Part shown: positions 44,738 through 60,100 of the stretch, piece by piece
Layout: every line of letters starts with the position of its first letter
How positions within the stretch are numbered: position 1 is the first letter of the stretch
Assembly: GCA_965178125.1 (NCBI GenBank)
Contig: OZ237741.1
Location: 1,364,001-1,428,000 of the forward strand
Direction: 5' to 3'
Source: Bilabrum cf. latius
Lineage: Eukaryota; Bigyra: Bicosoecida; Bigyra; Bicosoecida
Length of the DNA stretch: 64,000 bases
Translations under genes and position numbers: made by a program
Notes under the pieces: generated by a model
Told to the model about the DNA's origin: nothing
Databases searched by the model: none
Seen by the model: only the letters and a program-made list of their open reading frames with translations

Positions 44738-46303
44738 TCACACTCCAGCACCAGATGCAGCAGGCCCACCGCTGGAGTGGGCAACAGGCAAACCACCAGG
44801 CTCGGCTGCACCTTTCGATGGAGGATCCCGCGAACACTCAGCCTCGTACCCAACCGCACCCGATCCAGAGACATACCGCACGGTAGACGCTCTGCCGGTC
44901 ACCCCAGGACCAGCACCAGCCCCATCGCCAGCGCGTGCACCCCCGGATCCGATGCCTCCGAACCTGCAGCTTACCCGGTACTCCCTGGCCTTGATCAACT
45001 ATCGGATGCGGGGGAACAGCCCAAGCGCTGTCTTGGTGGTGGCAGCCGCCACCTCCTCCACGCCAATGCCCTTGATCGCTGCGAGTCCGGCCAGCGCGAT
45101 GGACGTGTTTTCGGGGGCATTCGTCTCTTTGCCATCTGTCGGGTGCAGCGCTGGACTGTCTGTCTCGAGGCACAGGGCATCCATTGGCAGCAGTCGCGCC
45201 ATCTTTTGCAGGCACCTATCTCTGCCCAGGCAGGCCGCCACGGAGAACTTGAGGCCCAGGGACGCGCCCCTCACTGCGTGCTTGGCTTTGCCGTCGAATG
45301 CGTGCAGCAGGGCACGACACTTGGGTGCGGGGTGTGGGGTTGTTGTGTCTGTCCCACCATGACTGGCAGTGGCAGCGGGTGCCTTGCTCTCTACCCTGGG
45401 GTCCTGCAGGAGCATGTCGATGGCGTAGTGGCCTGCCTGCCGGCTGTGTACGTTGACAGCTAGGCCGGCACTCACGGCGTGATCTATCTAGGCTGAGAAG
45501 ACCCGTGCTTGATTGCTCTTGACCTCCACTGCATCCACTCTGGACCGAGCTGGACCAAGGGAAGGCACGCAGGTTGCAGCCTGCATTGAGCCACGTGCGG
45601 GCTGGTCCGCAAGCTCGCCAGTTCCAGTTGCTGATTTGGCGGTGCTAGTAGTCTATATGGCGCACTTCAACGTTCGCGGGCAGTAGTCCAGCCCGCACTC
45701 GCCGACGCCAACCACCATTTCAGCGTGCAGCTGCAGCATACCCATGACCTCGTCCAGTTCGGCAGCCGTAGGGTGTGTCCAGCCCGGTTGTACTGGGTGC
45801 AATCCAATGCATGGCGCCATTATACTCCACTCAATAGGATCGTTCGCGGACAAAACGCCCCCAGGCTTGCGCTCGGCAGCGAAGTCTGGTGCAGCCGCGT
45901 CCAAGGAGGCATCGACTGTCGACTTTGAGGGTACACACCAAGCCTTCTACTGTACATCTGCCCGACCAAAAAGTTCAACTGCTTGCTTTGCATTTTCGAC
46001 AACAGCTACGAGCGCACCAACGCTGTGGGCTGCAGCAGAAGAAAGACTGACGTCCCAATCCCCCATGGCTGGATCCACAAGGTGGCAGTGCGAGTCAATG
46101 ATTGTACTTGAATCCCATACCCACGGCTCCTTTTGTACTCTTGCCATGCCGCCAGAGCTCTTGGCGCGGCGCGAGCCCGACTGCCCCTCTTCGTTCTGGG
46201 CACACCGTGTGACAGTTGCACTTTGGGCGCACCGCGGCACTGCAGTGCTGTCTAGCAAACAATTACTCGGCAAAAACAGCAACATTCCCAGGCACCGAAT
46301 CAT
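44738..46303 (-). CDS. TatD-family metal-dependent nuclease
   Basis: TatD proteins are Mg-dependent DNases of the amidohydrolase fold. Single frame ending in TGA, about 521 residues from the ATG at 46303, or 469 from the ATG at 46147, which is closer to family length. Metal ligands are visible: IDSHCHL (HxH), VGECGLDY (Glu), VNVHSRQAG (His), LHAFDG (His) and LETDSPAL (Asp). Sense TAGs lie near 45944, at 45653, 45488 and 44999. The one at 45488-45490 gives VFSA-Q-IDHA, matching the family's F..Q(L/I).LA. There are inserts after GLDY and before HAFDG. The C-terminal tail after 44999 is Gly/Ala-rich. Confidence 0.88.
45488..45490 (-). other. Sense UAG at the conserved Gln of TatD helix
   Basis: TatD proteins have F-x-x-Q-(L/I)-x-x-A about ten residues before the VHSR motif. 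Here the codon at the Gln position is TAG and the surrounding residues (VFSA, IDHA, VNVHSR) fit. Confidence 0.88.
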
Positions 46304-46318
46304 GCTATCGTCTTGAAT

Positions 46319-48859
46319 ATGGCATTTAGATTCAATTATTTGTAGCGTAGGCAAGCATTGTGCCTGCATAAGCTACGGTGGATCTCATGCAGTGCCTCGA
46401 ACTATCGAGCGAACAAGAAGCCTATTCTACCTAAGAAGCCCTCTTTGAAGGACTCTTTGGTGCACGCATCGTTGGCTAGCCTCCGCACAGACTACGAAAA
46501 AGCAGTTGCCCGCGCTACCGCTCCTACGGATGCCACCTCGGCAAAAGCAGGCTCCTCACAGCTGCTGGAGCGAGCAGATGGAGCCGAGACGCCTGCGTCC
46601 GGCAGCGATACTCCGAAATCTACAGCAGTAGACTCGAGAAAGCTTTTGTCAAGAGGGTCAATGGTTGATAGATAGAGACGAGGTGGTGGCAGATCTCTGG
46701 ATTTCACGGCAATTGACCCGATGCACGTCCCGAAACCCAAGTCGTATTTGAAGACTCACTCAGACAAGATTATGGACTATGAGGAAGAGTCCCCTTTGCC
46801 TGAAATGCACGAAGCGGATGAGTAGGGGCCTGATAGCCCGATGCATGTGATTCGCTCGTATGTCGTGGATGCTGTGTCGGACGACGAGGCGGGCTACGAC
46901 ACCACCGTGGGGGACGAGACCGACCTGGATTTTAGCTCCGACGATGCACTTGTTGATCCTGAGAGCGGGTACCACGAGGGAGGGGCCCTCTCGCACCAGG
47001 CGGGATAGAGCAGCAAGGGTGCAGCAGGAGGCACGCGAGCCCCCGACTCCACAGCCAAGGCGTTCTACGAGATGCGAAAGGCGCAGCGGGAGGCGGCCAT
47101 GGCTCGGCTGGAGAGGAGCGTCAGGGATGGGCCCCGCTCCTAGCTGCTGATTGACGAGCGCGTGGAGGGCAACGAGGACGAGCAGGCAGGCGGCTCTGGA
47201 GCAGGGGCTCGCGCTCGCAGGGGCCGCTCCCTCTGGTCCGCGAATCGGCGCAGCGCCGCGGAGGTGCAGCTCCGGTGGCTTCCCTTCGACGTGAAGCGCA
47301 GGCGGAGCAAGCGACTAGTGCCCCTCGGGGCCGTCAGACCGCCGCGGTACCTGGGCAGGGGGCGCGGCATGCAGCAGTTCCAGGCCAGGGTGGCCAGGGT
47401 GTTCCCTGAGGTGCTGCAGCGGGCAGCCAGGGGGATGGCGAGGCGCAGGGAGGAGCAGGGTGAGAGGGAGGCGGGCAGGCGGGCGGCAGTGGGGGCAGAT
47501 GCAGCGGCGCTGGTGGCGCCTGGCCAGGCTCAGCTGGAGACTGGGACCGATCTCGTGGATGGGGGTGGGACCGGCCTGGCGGACTCTGGGCTGCAGCGGG
47601 TCGGAAGCGGGAGCGGGTCTGCTGATGCCTTGGAAGACATCTTCAGCACGCCCGATGAGCTGGCTGCGTCTACCGCCCGGCAGCTGCAGGTGCCAAGCAG
47701 CATGGCCCTGTCTGCCTCTCAGCGGCAGGGGGCCCTCATGGGTGCACTGGCGCACCCGTCCATCCTGCCTCCGCCTCCAGACGGCCGGTCCAGGGTGCGT
47801 GCGTCTGACGTGGCCAGGCAGCTGACCGTGGTGGCCCCTCAGTGGGTGGGGATCACGCCGGCCAACCAGCAGGAGGTGATGGACATGATGCCGGTGACGA
47901 TCCCGGACCCCCCTCGCGAGGACATGGATTGGGTGTGGCTGCCAGAGGTCAGGTCGGCGGTGCTCATGCCCATGGACGGGTGGAGCACGTACAAGGGCTG
48001 GGCGGTGCAGACGGGCATGTCAACGTTCCACGCGGTAGTGTGCCCCAGCGGAGAGCATCCCGCGAGACACATGCTCGGGCTGGACCTTAGAGTGATCCAC
48101 GGGGTGGCCTCGCATCCGTTCCACGACGGGGGCCCGGCTGCCTTCGCGGAGCACATGGTGGGCCACTTCATGCGGGAGCTCGAGACGGGGGCCAGCATCG
48201 GATCCACCGCACCAGAGGGCCACAAGGAGGATATTGATGCGCTGAGGGCCATGGCGCTCTAGGACAGTCCGGCGGGCAACGCGGTGGACGCAGTGGACTC
48301 GTGGTCGCACTCTCCCGTGGAGGGCGTCACGGCCTACGGTCTTGAATTCGTCTGCAGGCGACCCCTCGGCCGGGCTCGCAAGCGTATGAAGGGCGACTTA
48401 AACCCAAGCTTCGTGCGGGCCAGCGGTGAATTGGTGCAGCTGACTCTCGATGGGGGCAACGGGAGTGGGTCTGGCGATGGTGCCCTGGACGATGACGCCA
48501 TCGCGGGGCTCTCCGCGGAGGAGATCTTGCGCATGGACGAGTTCACGCGACCCACGGAGGATGCACTCGAGACCGCATTCCAGCAGGTGGCTCGCGAGCA
48601 GGACCGGGCCGACAGGGATGCAAAGGCGTACGGCTTCAACGAGTCCAACGAGGACCGTGCCGCTCGGATGGCTGTGCTGCAGGCTGGTCTCAGGGTCAGC
48701 TTGACTGTGACGGTGAACGAAGTGAATGACTTGGCCTCGGTGGTTGCGTTCAGCGCCCCAACCGGTGTCTGGGTGGACGCCTGGGAGCAACACGGCCGGG
48801 ACATGGTGGATCACTGCTACGTCAACTGGGCCGACCTGTCGCCGGACAAGTTCGAGTGA
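46319..48859 (+). CDS. Protein of unknown function (846 residues)
   Basis: The first ATG in frame is at 46319, and the frame runs through six TAGs (46343, 46673, about 46823, 47006, 47141, 48260) to TGA at 48857-48859. Residues 1-120 are basic then Ser-rich; 150-230 are very acidic (DDEAGYDTTVGDETDLDF); 240-350 are basic and Arg-rich. The C-terminal 350 residues look folded (VAPQWVGITPANQQEVMDMMP, STYKGWAVQTGMSTFHAVVCPSG, DAWEQHGRDMVDHCYVNWADL). No family recognised. Only 15 bases separate its ATG from the longest TatD start on the other strand. Confidence 0.7.
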
Positions 48860-48934
48860 GTGGCTGACCAGCGAATTGCATCTAGATATGTATCTGTACA
48901 GGCATTCAAAAAGACCACACAAGGCTCCCAACTC

Positions 48935-50560
<1,626 letters not shown>

Positions 50561-51141
50561 GAATACAACCTTATTATTGATTGCAGCGAACGAAGTATGG
50601 CTGAAGAGCAAACAGCCTGCGTTGTCAATCGAGAATGAGAAGCAAAACTTACGGGGTGGTGCCACGTCGCCATCGTGTAGAATTTGGCGGTTGCAATCTA
50701 ACCGTTGCGCAAGGGCGCTTGATAACTTGATGCAAGATAACAATGCAGTGTGCTCAATGACAAGGTGACTCAGTAACACTGCCAAGCAGGCATGGTCCAC
50801 CAGCACCGGTGCTCCGTCTGCGCGGGGAACAGGAAGCGATGGATACCTCAAGGGTCGGTCACCGTTCATGAGTGCTACCCAACACTCAAATCTAGTTGAA
50901 TTCAAGCCCCTTGAACTCCACGCGGAGCGACCACGCGGAGCGACCACGCGGAGCGACCACGCGGAGCGACCACAGTTTTGGTTCCGCAACAACAGGCTGC
51001 GGCGCCGATTCTCAACTGCAACTGACGTCCTTGTGGGCGCGTCACTCTACAAGCCGCCGAAACTGCACTGGCTTGGCAGATCTTTTCGTTAAAGAACATC
51101 AGTTTGGCTAGATTGGGATCAAGTTTATCTGAGAGCACCAA
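50561..51141. other. Intergenic region between divergent genes
   Basis: 581 bases between the glutathione reductase start (minus) and the giant membrane protein gene (plus). Apart from a 13-base tandem repeat it shows no supported feature. It presumably holds both promoters. Confidence 0.5.
50920..50971. repeat. Tandem repeat, 13-base unit x 4
   Basis: Four perfect copies of acgcggagcgacc in a row in the shared upstream region of the glutathione reductase and giant protein genes. A 13-base unit is not a codon multiple, which fits a non-coding position. Confidence 0.9.
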
Positions 51142-54100
51142 ATGGTGACCGTCAAGGCGAAAGCAGTGGCAGTCCGAGGGATTTTCCTCGTAACGGTAGT
51201 TGCGATCGTGTTAGCCGCACCCATCGCACGGGCCTAGATCAGCGAGCTTTCGTGCTCCGCTACATTCGAAGATCTTGCGGTACCGACCATTGGGAGCGAA
51301 GTTGAGGTTCGTTGCCCCGGAGAGTGCCCCGCGGCCGAAGCGGATACCCTGGGTGGGTGTGGCCCTGTCTACAGCCAGGGTCCCGTTTGCTCCGGAGCTG
51401 CCCTCCAACTGTTTGGAAGCGCGTTCATGCGCCTTCGAAGATCATTTTTAATCCGCCGAGTTGACTTGTCAGGGCAGCTGGAAGGCTGCACAGCGCACAG
51501 TGTGCAGAGCTCCTCGGACACTTCACCATCTCAGGCGTTTGAGATCGTGGACGTCGAACGAAGTAAGCAAGGTTGTCAGATAAAATCGTAATTCCGTTTT
51601 ATTCGGCCTTGGATCGCCTAAAGCGCGGTTCACTGACAAAAGCCAAACCCGCGAATTCGCATGGATATTGATCGCGTTCTTGCTCTATCTTGGGGACTCT
51701 ACATTCCATCCCTTACTGTCGACTTCGCAGTCACGATTTTGAACTGTGATGCACGTATGAATCAGACCGAGCTTAGTTCCAGCAACCCAGCCGGATCGAG
51801 CCAGGCCTACGTGTGTCCCGCTAGCTGCCCGGCGAGCATCACCCCCGTGGTAGAGGGCTGCAGCACCTACTCGGATCGATCCTCTGTGTGCGCCGCTGCG
51901 GCGCATGATTTTGGTGGATTTGGCAGCTCGGGCGCTTTCGTGGCCACCACGCGGGCTGGACTCCCGTCCTACGGGGGTTAGTGCTCGAGGAACGGCGTAT
52001 CACCTCAGGAGGGCATTGCCAGTGCCCTAGCCTTTGAGCTGGACAACGCGTGGACGCTGCCTGCGCGCGTACCGTCCGTGGACGTGCAACGCATCTCGGG
52101 AGAGGAGAGCAAGGTCCGTGTGAGCGCCCGAGTGCCCTCCTCGGGTGCAGCCGTGTCCTACATGCAGATCGAGGCCGAGCCCCTCTGCTTCCAGGACGAA
52201 TTCGAGGGGGCCACAGCCGACTTACAGGACAGGCACTGGACCTGGCACGCCCCGGCATGCCAGACAAACGCGCAGACATCCGGCAGCCGCTGTTTTCATT
52301 CCACCTCGCGCGCCTCGGGGGTGCTCACCATCAAGGCGGGGCCGGGGCTGCAAGTCTACCACAACGACGACTTCGCACGACGCCGAGGCAACGCACCCAT
52401 GCTCAAGAGACCGGAGGCATTTGAGCACTGGCACGACTGGAGCGTGGAGACGTACATCGATCCGACTAGTGGCAACGACGGTGGGCGGGTGGTGTCCAAC
52501 ATATGGGGCGGCATCATGATCCTGGACGCCGAGAGGAACGACGCACCCATCATCACATGCTTCATCGCGGTCTGGAGGAACAACGGCATCCGCGCGTGTA
52601 GGATCATGAATTCCCAAGCATCGTCTATCGCCACCGGTCCCGTCCCTACGAATCGCCGAGGATGGATCCGTATATACTATAGCGCTGCCGCCCAGCGCTT
52701 CTCCTTCCAGTCTAAGGCTTCCATTAACGCGGACTGGGCCGAGTTTGGGACCCGTAATGCCGAATCTGCTGGTAACAACGGGCGTATCAACCGGTATCGT
52801 CCGGCGCTGTTCGTGAGAAACTGGAACGGGGGCACTCTTGCCTCTGCTAACACCGTGTACGTGCGCTTCGACCATTTCAGGACCCATGTGGCAGGTGCGT
52901 GTGGGGAAGAAGGCGTCAAGAATACGCTTGTGCACGTCCTGCCCGTCCCCCCTGGCACCCAGCCTGGCGCTTTGCTGCAGATGGACGTAACTGCCCCCGA
53001 GCGGGTACCCCACACATACCGAGTGGCAGCAGTGGGCGAGGTGGGCGTGGCAGGGCCGCTGTCCGAGATACCCACTGCTGGTGATGCGCCTAGCCGCCAG
53101 ATTGGCTTTCCCCTCAGCTAGGCCGCCATTTCGAACCGAGGCCTCCGGTTTTGGTGGGACTTCACGAGGTTCAGGGGCCGCCTTACGGACGGTATCGGCA
53201 GCCCTGGTCTTCGACGGATTCAAAACGAGTTTGGCACCACGCACGCCTACCAAGGCGACCCAAACCGACGGCCAAAGCTGCGTACGGGGCTGCTCGGGCC
53301 CAACGCGGGCATCGTGACCACGAGTAGCGCGCAATTTCTCATCTCTGCACATCAGGACAACACCGTCATCAACGGACCCAGGAATACGTTCTTTTTGATT
53401 GCTCGGTTCCGCAACCCAGGGGCCTGGACATGGATCTTTTCCAAAGGGAACGGAGCGGGTGCTGGTGACCAGGCGTACGGAGCCCTTCTCGGGGCGGGAT
53501 AGCATTACGCGTTCAGGTTCTCCGGGAGGAGGGCTCCTCAGTACGGGCTAACCTCCAATGACGGAACCATCCGCCAAACGTCTTTCTCCAACAATCAGAT
53601 GGTGGCTCTCATCGAGTACAGGACCGATTATTCGTTCTGCATCCACTGCCGCTCAATGTGGATGCGTCTAAACGAGCGCGGTGCGAGCATTGCTGACGGA
53701 TTTGGTGCATCCCCCATCTTTCCTGGCGGCCCACGCAACAGCTACAAAGCCATGCAGCACATCAGCGGGCCCATGTCACCCGCTGGACGATTCTTCAACG
53801 TGCAGCCGACCAACACGGACCCGTTCCATTTCCTCGCCAATGAAGCGGGGCAGGCCACGCCCCAGGCCGAGGTGCTCGAGTTCATTCACTTTAAGGGCGG
53901 GAACGCAAACGTGTGGGGGGCGGATTACACTGCAATGAAGCAGTACTTTGACGACAAATACGGGCGTCCTTCCCGCTGCAGCGTCCCAGAGCTGATGCTG
54001 GCGAGCAACTGGTCCTCACATGCGTCCTGGTCCGACTGCAGCTCGCGCACCAACCCTGAAGGTGGGTAGCGATGCCCGATGCGCTGCGTTCGCGAAGATC

Positions 54101-57100
54101 ACACCATCATCGCAGGTACTCCCGACGCTTTGCGCTGCGAATTCGGGGGCTGGATGGGGTCCATGCCGTTCTGTGGCCCAACCTGCCCGGCCCTGTCGAG
54201 AGGCCAGTCGAACGCAGCTACATGCACCGAGGACCTGTGGCACGATGATTTCGTCCTTCACTTTAGGCAAGGGGCTACCAATCCGGCTGCCATCGCTGCA
54301 CGCGGTGCGGCTGCCTTCGAGGGGTACCGCGTACTCCCCCACATGCCAGACGATTTCCGCAGGCAGCTGGCTACCCTCGGTTCTGATGCCAACGAGACGG
54401 AGCCGCACCATCGGGAGTTTCTTGAGCTGAACGGAGCTCAGAGAGTCGCGCAGCATGGCCTCAAGGAACTTGCCGAAGACGTGATCTTGACCCCGTTGTA
54501 GCCGCAGTACACCGGTCGCACCACGGGAACTGAGCCCATCCGTGTAGAGGCCGAGATGCGAGTGGTGAGCGGGCACGGGGGTGTGGTGTGGCACTTACAG
54601 GACGGGGGTTTCTCGGACGAGATGCTGGCGGGCAGCTACTAGAACTACTACCGATTCAAGTTCTCGTCTGCTGCGCGCTCTGGGCTTGCCGTGCACTCGA
54701 TCGAGAGGGTGAGCAGACCCACGCAGCGGGACAGGTTTCCTACAACTCGCGTGCTGGCCTCCACCTCGGGGGTCCTGGACAATCCGGGTGGCTGGCACCA
54801 TGTGCAGGTGATTTTGTCTTACGGCATGGCCGAGTCCGGGGGTCCGGGTTCGATCCGCATGGAGGCCTTCATCGACGGGAGGCACATCCTGACCGCTGAC
54901 GAGGGGCCGGCAGCCAACCCGCTCCCGTCCACTGCAAGCACAGGCGTAGCTGCCAGCCAGGGCAACGTGAGAGTGCGCTCCTTCACGGTGGCAAGGGAGT
55001 GCCCCGAGGGGGGCATCATCAACGACGCCCCGCGAGGAGAGAGGGTCCGCATGAGCTGCGCGCCCGGCTTTTCCGGTGTGGGCTCCGCCGCGCGAACTTG
55101 CAATGTGTACGGTGAGTGGACAGGAGAGCCGTTTGTGTGCCGGACGGATCCACCCGTGTTCGGCAACACCACCCGATACGTGGACGAGCACAGTCCTGTT
55201 GAAACGCTGGTTGGCCCGCCGCTCGAGGCACGGTCGCCCCTTCCCGTGACGTACGAGCTGTTCGAGCCTGGCAATGACAACGCGTTCGGGATCGATCCGT
55301 GCACCGGTCAGATCTACGTGCGGAACAACGTGCTTGACTTCGAGCGGACGCCCTCGTACCGGCTCCGGATCTTGGCAAAGGCGAATAATGACGCCTTTGC
55401 CGTGAGCGAAGGCTTCGTGACGGTGCGGCTGAACAACATCAACGACCCTCCAAGGTTTCCCGGGGGGTAGACGCTGGTGCTAGAGGAGAACGCACCGGCT
55501 GGCACCTTGTCCAACTAGGCAGTGGTTGCGACAGACGATGAGGGCAGCCCCCTGCTATTCAACGTGACCGTAGTGGGTTCCCTTGGCTCTGACGCCGCCC
55601 TCGGGCCTCTACTGGGAATGCAGCGAGTGAACGATACCGCCGCCCAGCTGCAGGTGCTCCGAGAAGACGCGCTAGGTCTGCTGGACTTCGAGTCGAGGGA
55701 GACGATCCTTCTCATTGTGCGAGCTTACGACGCCCAGGACCACTCTTTGTTCAGCGATGGACTTGTCACGCTCTATCTGCTCGATGGTGCCGATCCGCCG
55801 AGGATCTTGCCGTCCCAGTTTATCACGATCGACGAGGACACCCTGCAGGCGGGGCCCTTCCCGCTGGCTCTGTCTACCGCGGTGCAGGTATACGATGAAG
55901 ACGCGCAGAGCTCCGGGGGCACCTCTGGCTCAGGTACTAACACGACATCCGGTGGAGCTGGCGGTCAGACTGTGGGAAGCGTGCGCCTGTTCTTTGACCA
56001 GGGCACTGCCGCTGCTTCCACGTTTGGTGGGTTGTACACCGATGGAACCACCAGGCTGCAAGGCCCGTCGGTCTTCAGTCTCAACAGCTCCTCCTACCTC
56101 ATCTCGTTCACGCAAGCACCGGTGATCAGCAGCAATGACGAGGTCTTAGTCCGCGACGACAGCACGGACACCACGTACATCGCCCGCGGGGCCTACAACC
56201 TCCAGCTGCGTGCCAGGGACGGGGACGGTTTGGACTCCAGCCCGCGCAATATCACGGTGCTTGTGACGGTAAACACGACGGGTGTGGGCGGTGCGTCGGT
56301 GGATCGCGTTGACGCAGATGGGCCCGAAGGCTTGCTGGCGACGGATGGCTCGAGCACTATCGTGATCAGCGGCGTGGGCTTGGAGAGCATAACTGGGTCC
56401 ATCGCCGTGGCGTATGGTCCGTACACAGCCACGAGCTGCGCCACCGTGCGAGAAGCCGTGCCTGATTCCGAGGACATTGTCTCGATCCAGTGCCAGTCGG
56501 TGCCAGGCCACGGAAAGGATCACCGCCTGCACATCGTGGCGGAGGGCCGGGTACTCCGTGCCCCCTCGCTGCTGCTGCTGAGCTACCAGCCCCCTGCCCT
56601 GGATGGTGTGACCGGCGTCAGGGCGAACGACACGCTGGGCGTGGGCGGGCTGGATGTGTCCCGGTTGCTTACCGCGGGTGGACAGGCTGTCTTCTTGCAA
56701 GGCTCGGGATTTTCCAGCAACTCCACTGCTGTTCGTGCCTTTTATGGCCCGCAGAACCCAGCCTGGATCGATCCAGAAGGTGACGAGGTCGATCGAGAGG
56801 ACGAGTCGTTCGACGCCACGGACCCAGTCCAGAACCCCAGGTACCTCTACGAAACGCTCGAGGCAGACATCGTGTCGGTGTCTGACACCGAGATTGCCGT
56901 GCGCACCGCTGCCGGGATTGGAACCAATCTTGGCTGGAAGGTAGTTGTGGATGGTCAGGTGGCGTACGGCTCCGAGCAGGCTGAAGTCGGCTACGGGTTA
57001 GCTATCGTAACGAGTCTTGAGCCTACCTCGAATCTGGCAGCCTCTCGCTTTGAGCTGCCGACGCGCGGAAGTGCCGGAGTCTCTAGTCGCCGCCTCAATG

Positions 57101-60100
57101 TCCTCGGTCACAACTTCGGTCCAGTGTCGTGGCTGGGCCAGGACGTGCAGGTTCAGATTCGCTACGGGCCGACGCCCGACGGCAAGCTTTACCAGGCCCC
57201 TTGCAGCAAGCCCTCGGCTTCTGGCAACTAGCCGCATATGGAGGTGTCGTGCGCGGTGGCAGAGGGTGTGGGCACCAACTTGACAGTTGCGGTTGGTATT
57301 AACGGCCGCTGGTCTGTGCCAGAGATGGGCAGCGATCTCCTCGTGCTCGGGGCCACGATTCCAGACGACGGCAGCGCGTCGCCTCCTGCACCGCTGCAGC
57401 ATGAGGCGCTGCAGATCGCCCTAGAGGATTCCTTGGCAGCTGCTGATGGCGTCGGTGCTGTCTCTGCAGACGCCGCCTCCCTCGGCTACAGGCCCCCGAG
57501 CGTGTCTGCTGTTGAAGGGGAGAGCATCCAGGAAGCCGTGACGCCCGGTGGCCAGATCTTTCGCGTGCTCGGCCAGGACTTTGGCCCTCCCGACACATCA
57601 GGGCAATCAGTAGACTGGGTGCGTTATGGCGGGGGAGGCCTCGCAGCGGGCGAAGCGTATGCTGCCGGAGGTCGTCTCGCAGGCATGGGCGGCATGGTGC
57701 GTGGAGACGGGGGCGCGCTCTCTGGTGCTCTGCAGTCCATGGACTGGTTTGCCGCGCAAGACTGTGAAGTCCGTTCCCACGAAGAGCTCAGGTGCTAGAC
57801 CTCGGAGGGCACCGGCAGAGACCATGCCCTGGCGGTGAGCGTCGGCGGGTAGGCCTCAAGCGTGCTTGGACAGCCTGTGATCTCGTACCAGCCGCCATCC
57901 GTCGCTGCATTTGAGGGACCGGGGGCAGAGGACGCGGCTACGGTCGGGAGTGAGACTGTCATTATCCGAGGGCGTAACCTAGGCCCATCTTCTCGGTTCG
58001 CAGCCGTCGCGAGGCTGTTCTACGAAGTCGAAATCAGCGAGGACGGTCAGGGCGGCGGCGCTAGGCGCACGATTCTGTTCGAGGCAGAGTCTTGCAGCAT
58101 GACTACAGGAGCCGAAGAGCACGTGGCCGTGACTTGTCAGACGGCCGAAGGAGCGGGTGAGGCTCTGGAGTGGATTGTCAGCGTGGATGGACAGAACAGC
58201 TCCTACCCGGTGACTAGCTACCAGCAGCCGTCCATTGCCAGCGTCGGCGCCGTTAGTGACATGTCTGCCATCGAGAGCGCGCCGACTGATGGTGGAACCA
58301 GAGTTCGCATACTGGGCAGCAACTTTGGGCCAGCGACCCTCTCGTTTATGCTGCAGCGGGTCATATACGGTACGCGCGAAGCAATCGCGCGAGACCTTGG
58401 CGATTCATCCCAGTCGGGTGGAAGCAGTGCCGGTGCCGGGGACAGTTTCCCTGGGTACGTGTACGAGGCCACGAACATTGAGCTGGTTTCTCACTCCGAA
58501 ATACGGGCTACTATGGTGCCCGGCGTAGGTAGGGATCTGGTGTTTGTCGTCACGGTGGCAGACCAATCGTCCCTGCCCTCTGAAGTAGGCGTGGGCTCGG
58601 TGTCGTATGCCCGCCCCACCGTCGAGTCGATCACTCCAGCTTCGTGGTTCCCCAACACAATCGCTGACCCCACGGCAGTCACGGTGGTAGGGCGAGATTT
58701 TGGCCTACTCCATGCGGCCTCCGATGTGGCCGTGTCCTTTGGCAACCCGGCCGACTACTCATCCCAGGGTGCTCTCATCTAGCCACGGTCCACGCGGATT
58801 CTGCAGGACGGCAGGCACCAGGTCGTCTTTGATCTCCCGGCAAGTCACGGTCTGGACCGCGCGGTGAGGATCGCAGCTTACCCCCGAGGCGTAGCCCTGG
58901 ATCGAGCAGCCGACGTGGCTGTGTTTAGTGACCCCATCGTGGATGGCCCATCTTCGTTGTTCGACTACTACGACCCGGTGCTGGACTACCTGGCGCTCAA
59001 CTCCCCCTCTCGACCCGAGGAGATTAGCTTCATCGCAAACACGTCGTCCCTTGGCTGTCCCGAGCCATCTGGCATCAACGCGTACTGCGGCCTTCGGATC
59101 CTCAGTCTATTTGGCCGAAACATGGGTACGTTTGAGCCACCGATCGCGCCGAGCATTTTCCTGTCCTTCCGTGATTTCCCGACAATTGCCATGCCAGACC
59201 AGGACCGGCTCGTGGTGCTCTCTTGGAAGGACGATGAGATTGTCTTGCTCACCAAGGCAGCCGAGGGGGGCGTGCAGGTCCAGATCAACTCGATGGGGTA
59301 CCAGGACCCGCAGGACGCTGGGACTGGACCAGCACCCCTTATGCAGCGCAGCGCCAGGTTGATCTTCTAGTCTGTAGCTCCCGACATTTCTGAGCTAAAC
59401 GGCCCCTCCGAGGTCCCCACCGTGGGAGGCGAGGACATCACCATGGAGGTGGAGAACCTCAACGTGGGGCAGCGGGTGGCGGTACTGGTGGGCACTGGTG
59501 GCAGGGAGAGAGTGTGTCGGCTGTACAGCTCCAACGGTGCATCACTGTTCAATGGAGAAGCAGATGGCGGCGTGGATGACCCCGCCACTGCTGCACTGGC
59601 GACGTCCACGGCGCAGACAACGCTGAGGTGCCAGCTTCCGGAGGGCGAGGGCTCCGCGGTGCCTGTGACTGTCTAGACGTGGACAGGGACCGACTGGAAG
59701 CGGTCCCGTGTCGGCGGAACGATTCGCTACAGCAGCCCGACAATTTTGCGAGCCTAGCTGCTCGGTGGGCCCGCTTCCGGGCTGGGGACTGCAGGAGCAG
59801 CACAGGACCCGACCCGCCCGCTGGCGTCCGAGAGCGGTGTACCCGGGGCTGGCTTGCCCACCGTGGGGGGCGTACTGAGAGTAGTAGGCGAGAACCTGGG
59901 ATTGTGTCCTACCATCCTGTTCGGCGCACACGACCCAATCCGATCATGCGATGGAAATGGCCTCCCGTTCAGTCCGCCATCCTCGCTGTCACAGCCTGGC
60001 ATACTCTCTAGGAGCCACAGTTTCATTGAGGTTCGCTTGCCGGCAGGTCATGGGGCTATGCTCAGGCTAGATGTTGACGTGGCCGGTCAGCTCCCGAGTG

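Noticed and set aside
51211-51408. A small minus-strand gene at the start of the giant gene
   Set aside because: The plus strand there encodes a signal peptide and an LCCL domain that splices in phase to a second LCCL domain.
52222-53505. A 427-residue minus-strand frame under the giant protein gene
   Set aside because: Shadow frame; the plus strand has recognisable LamG/LCCL-like sequence through the whole interval.
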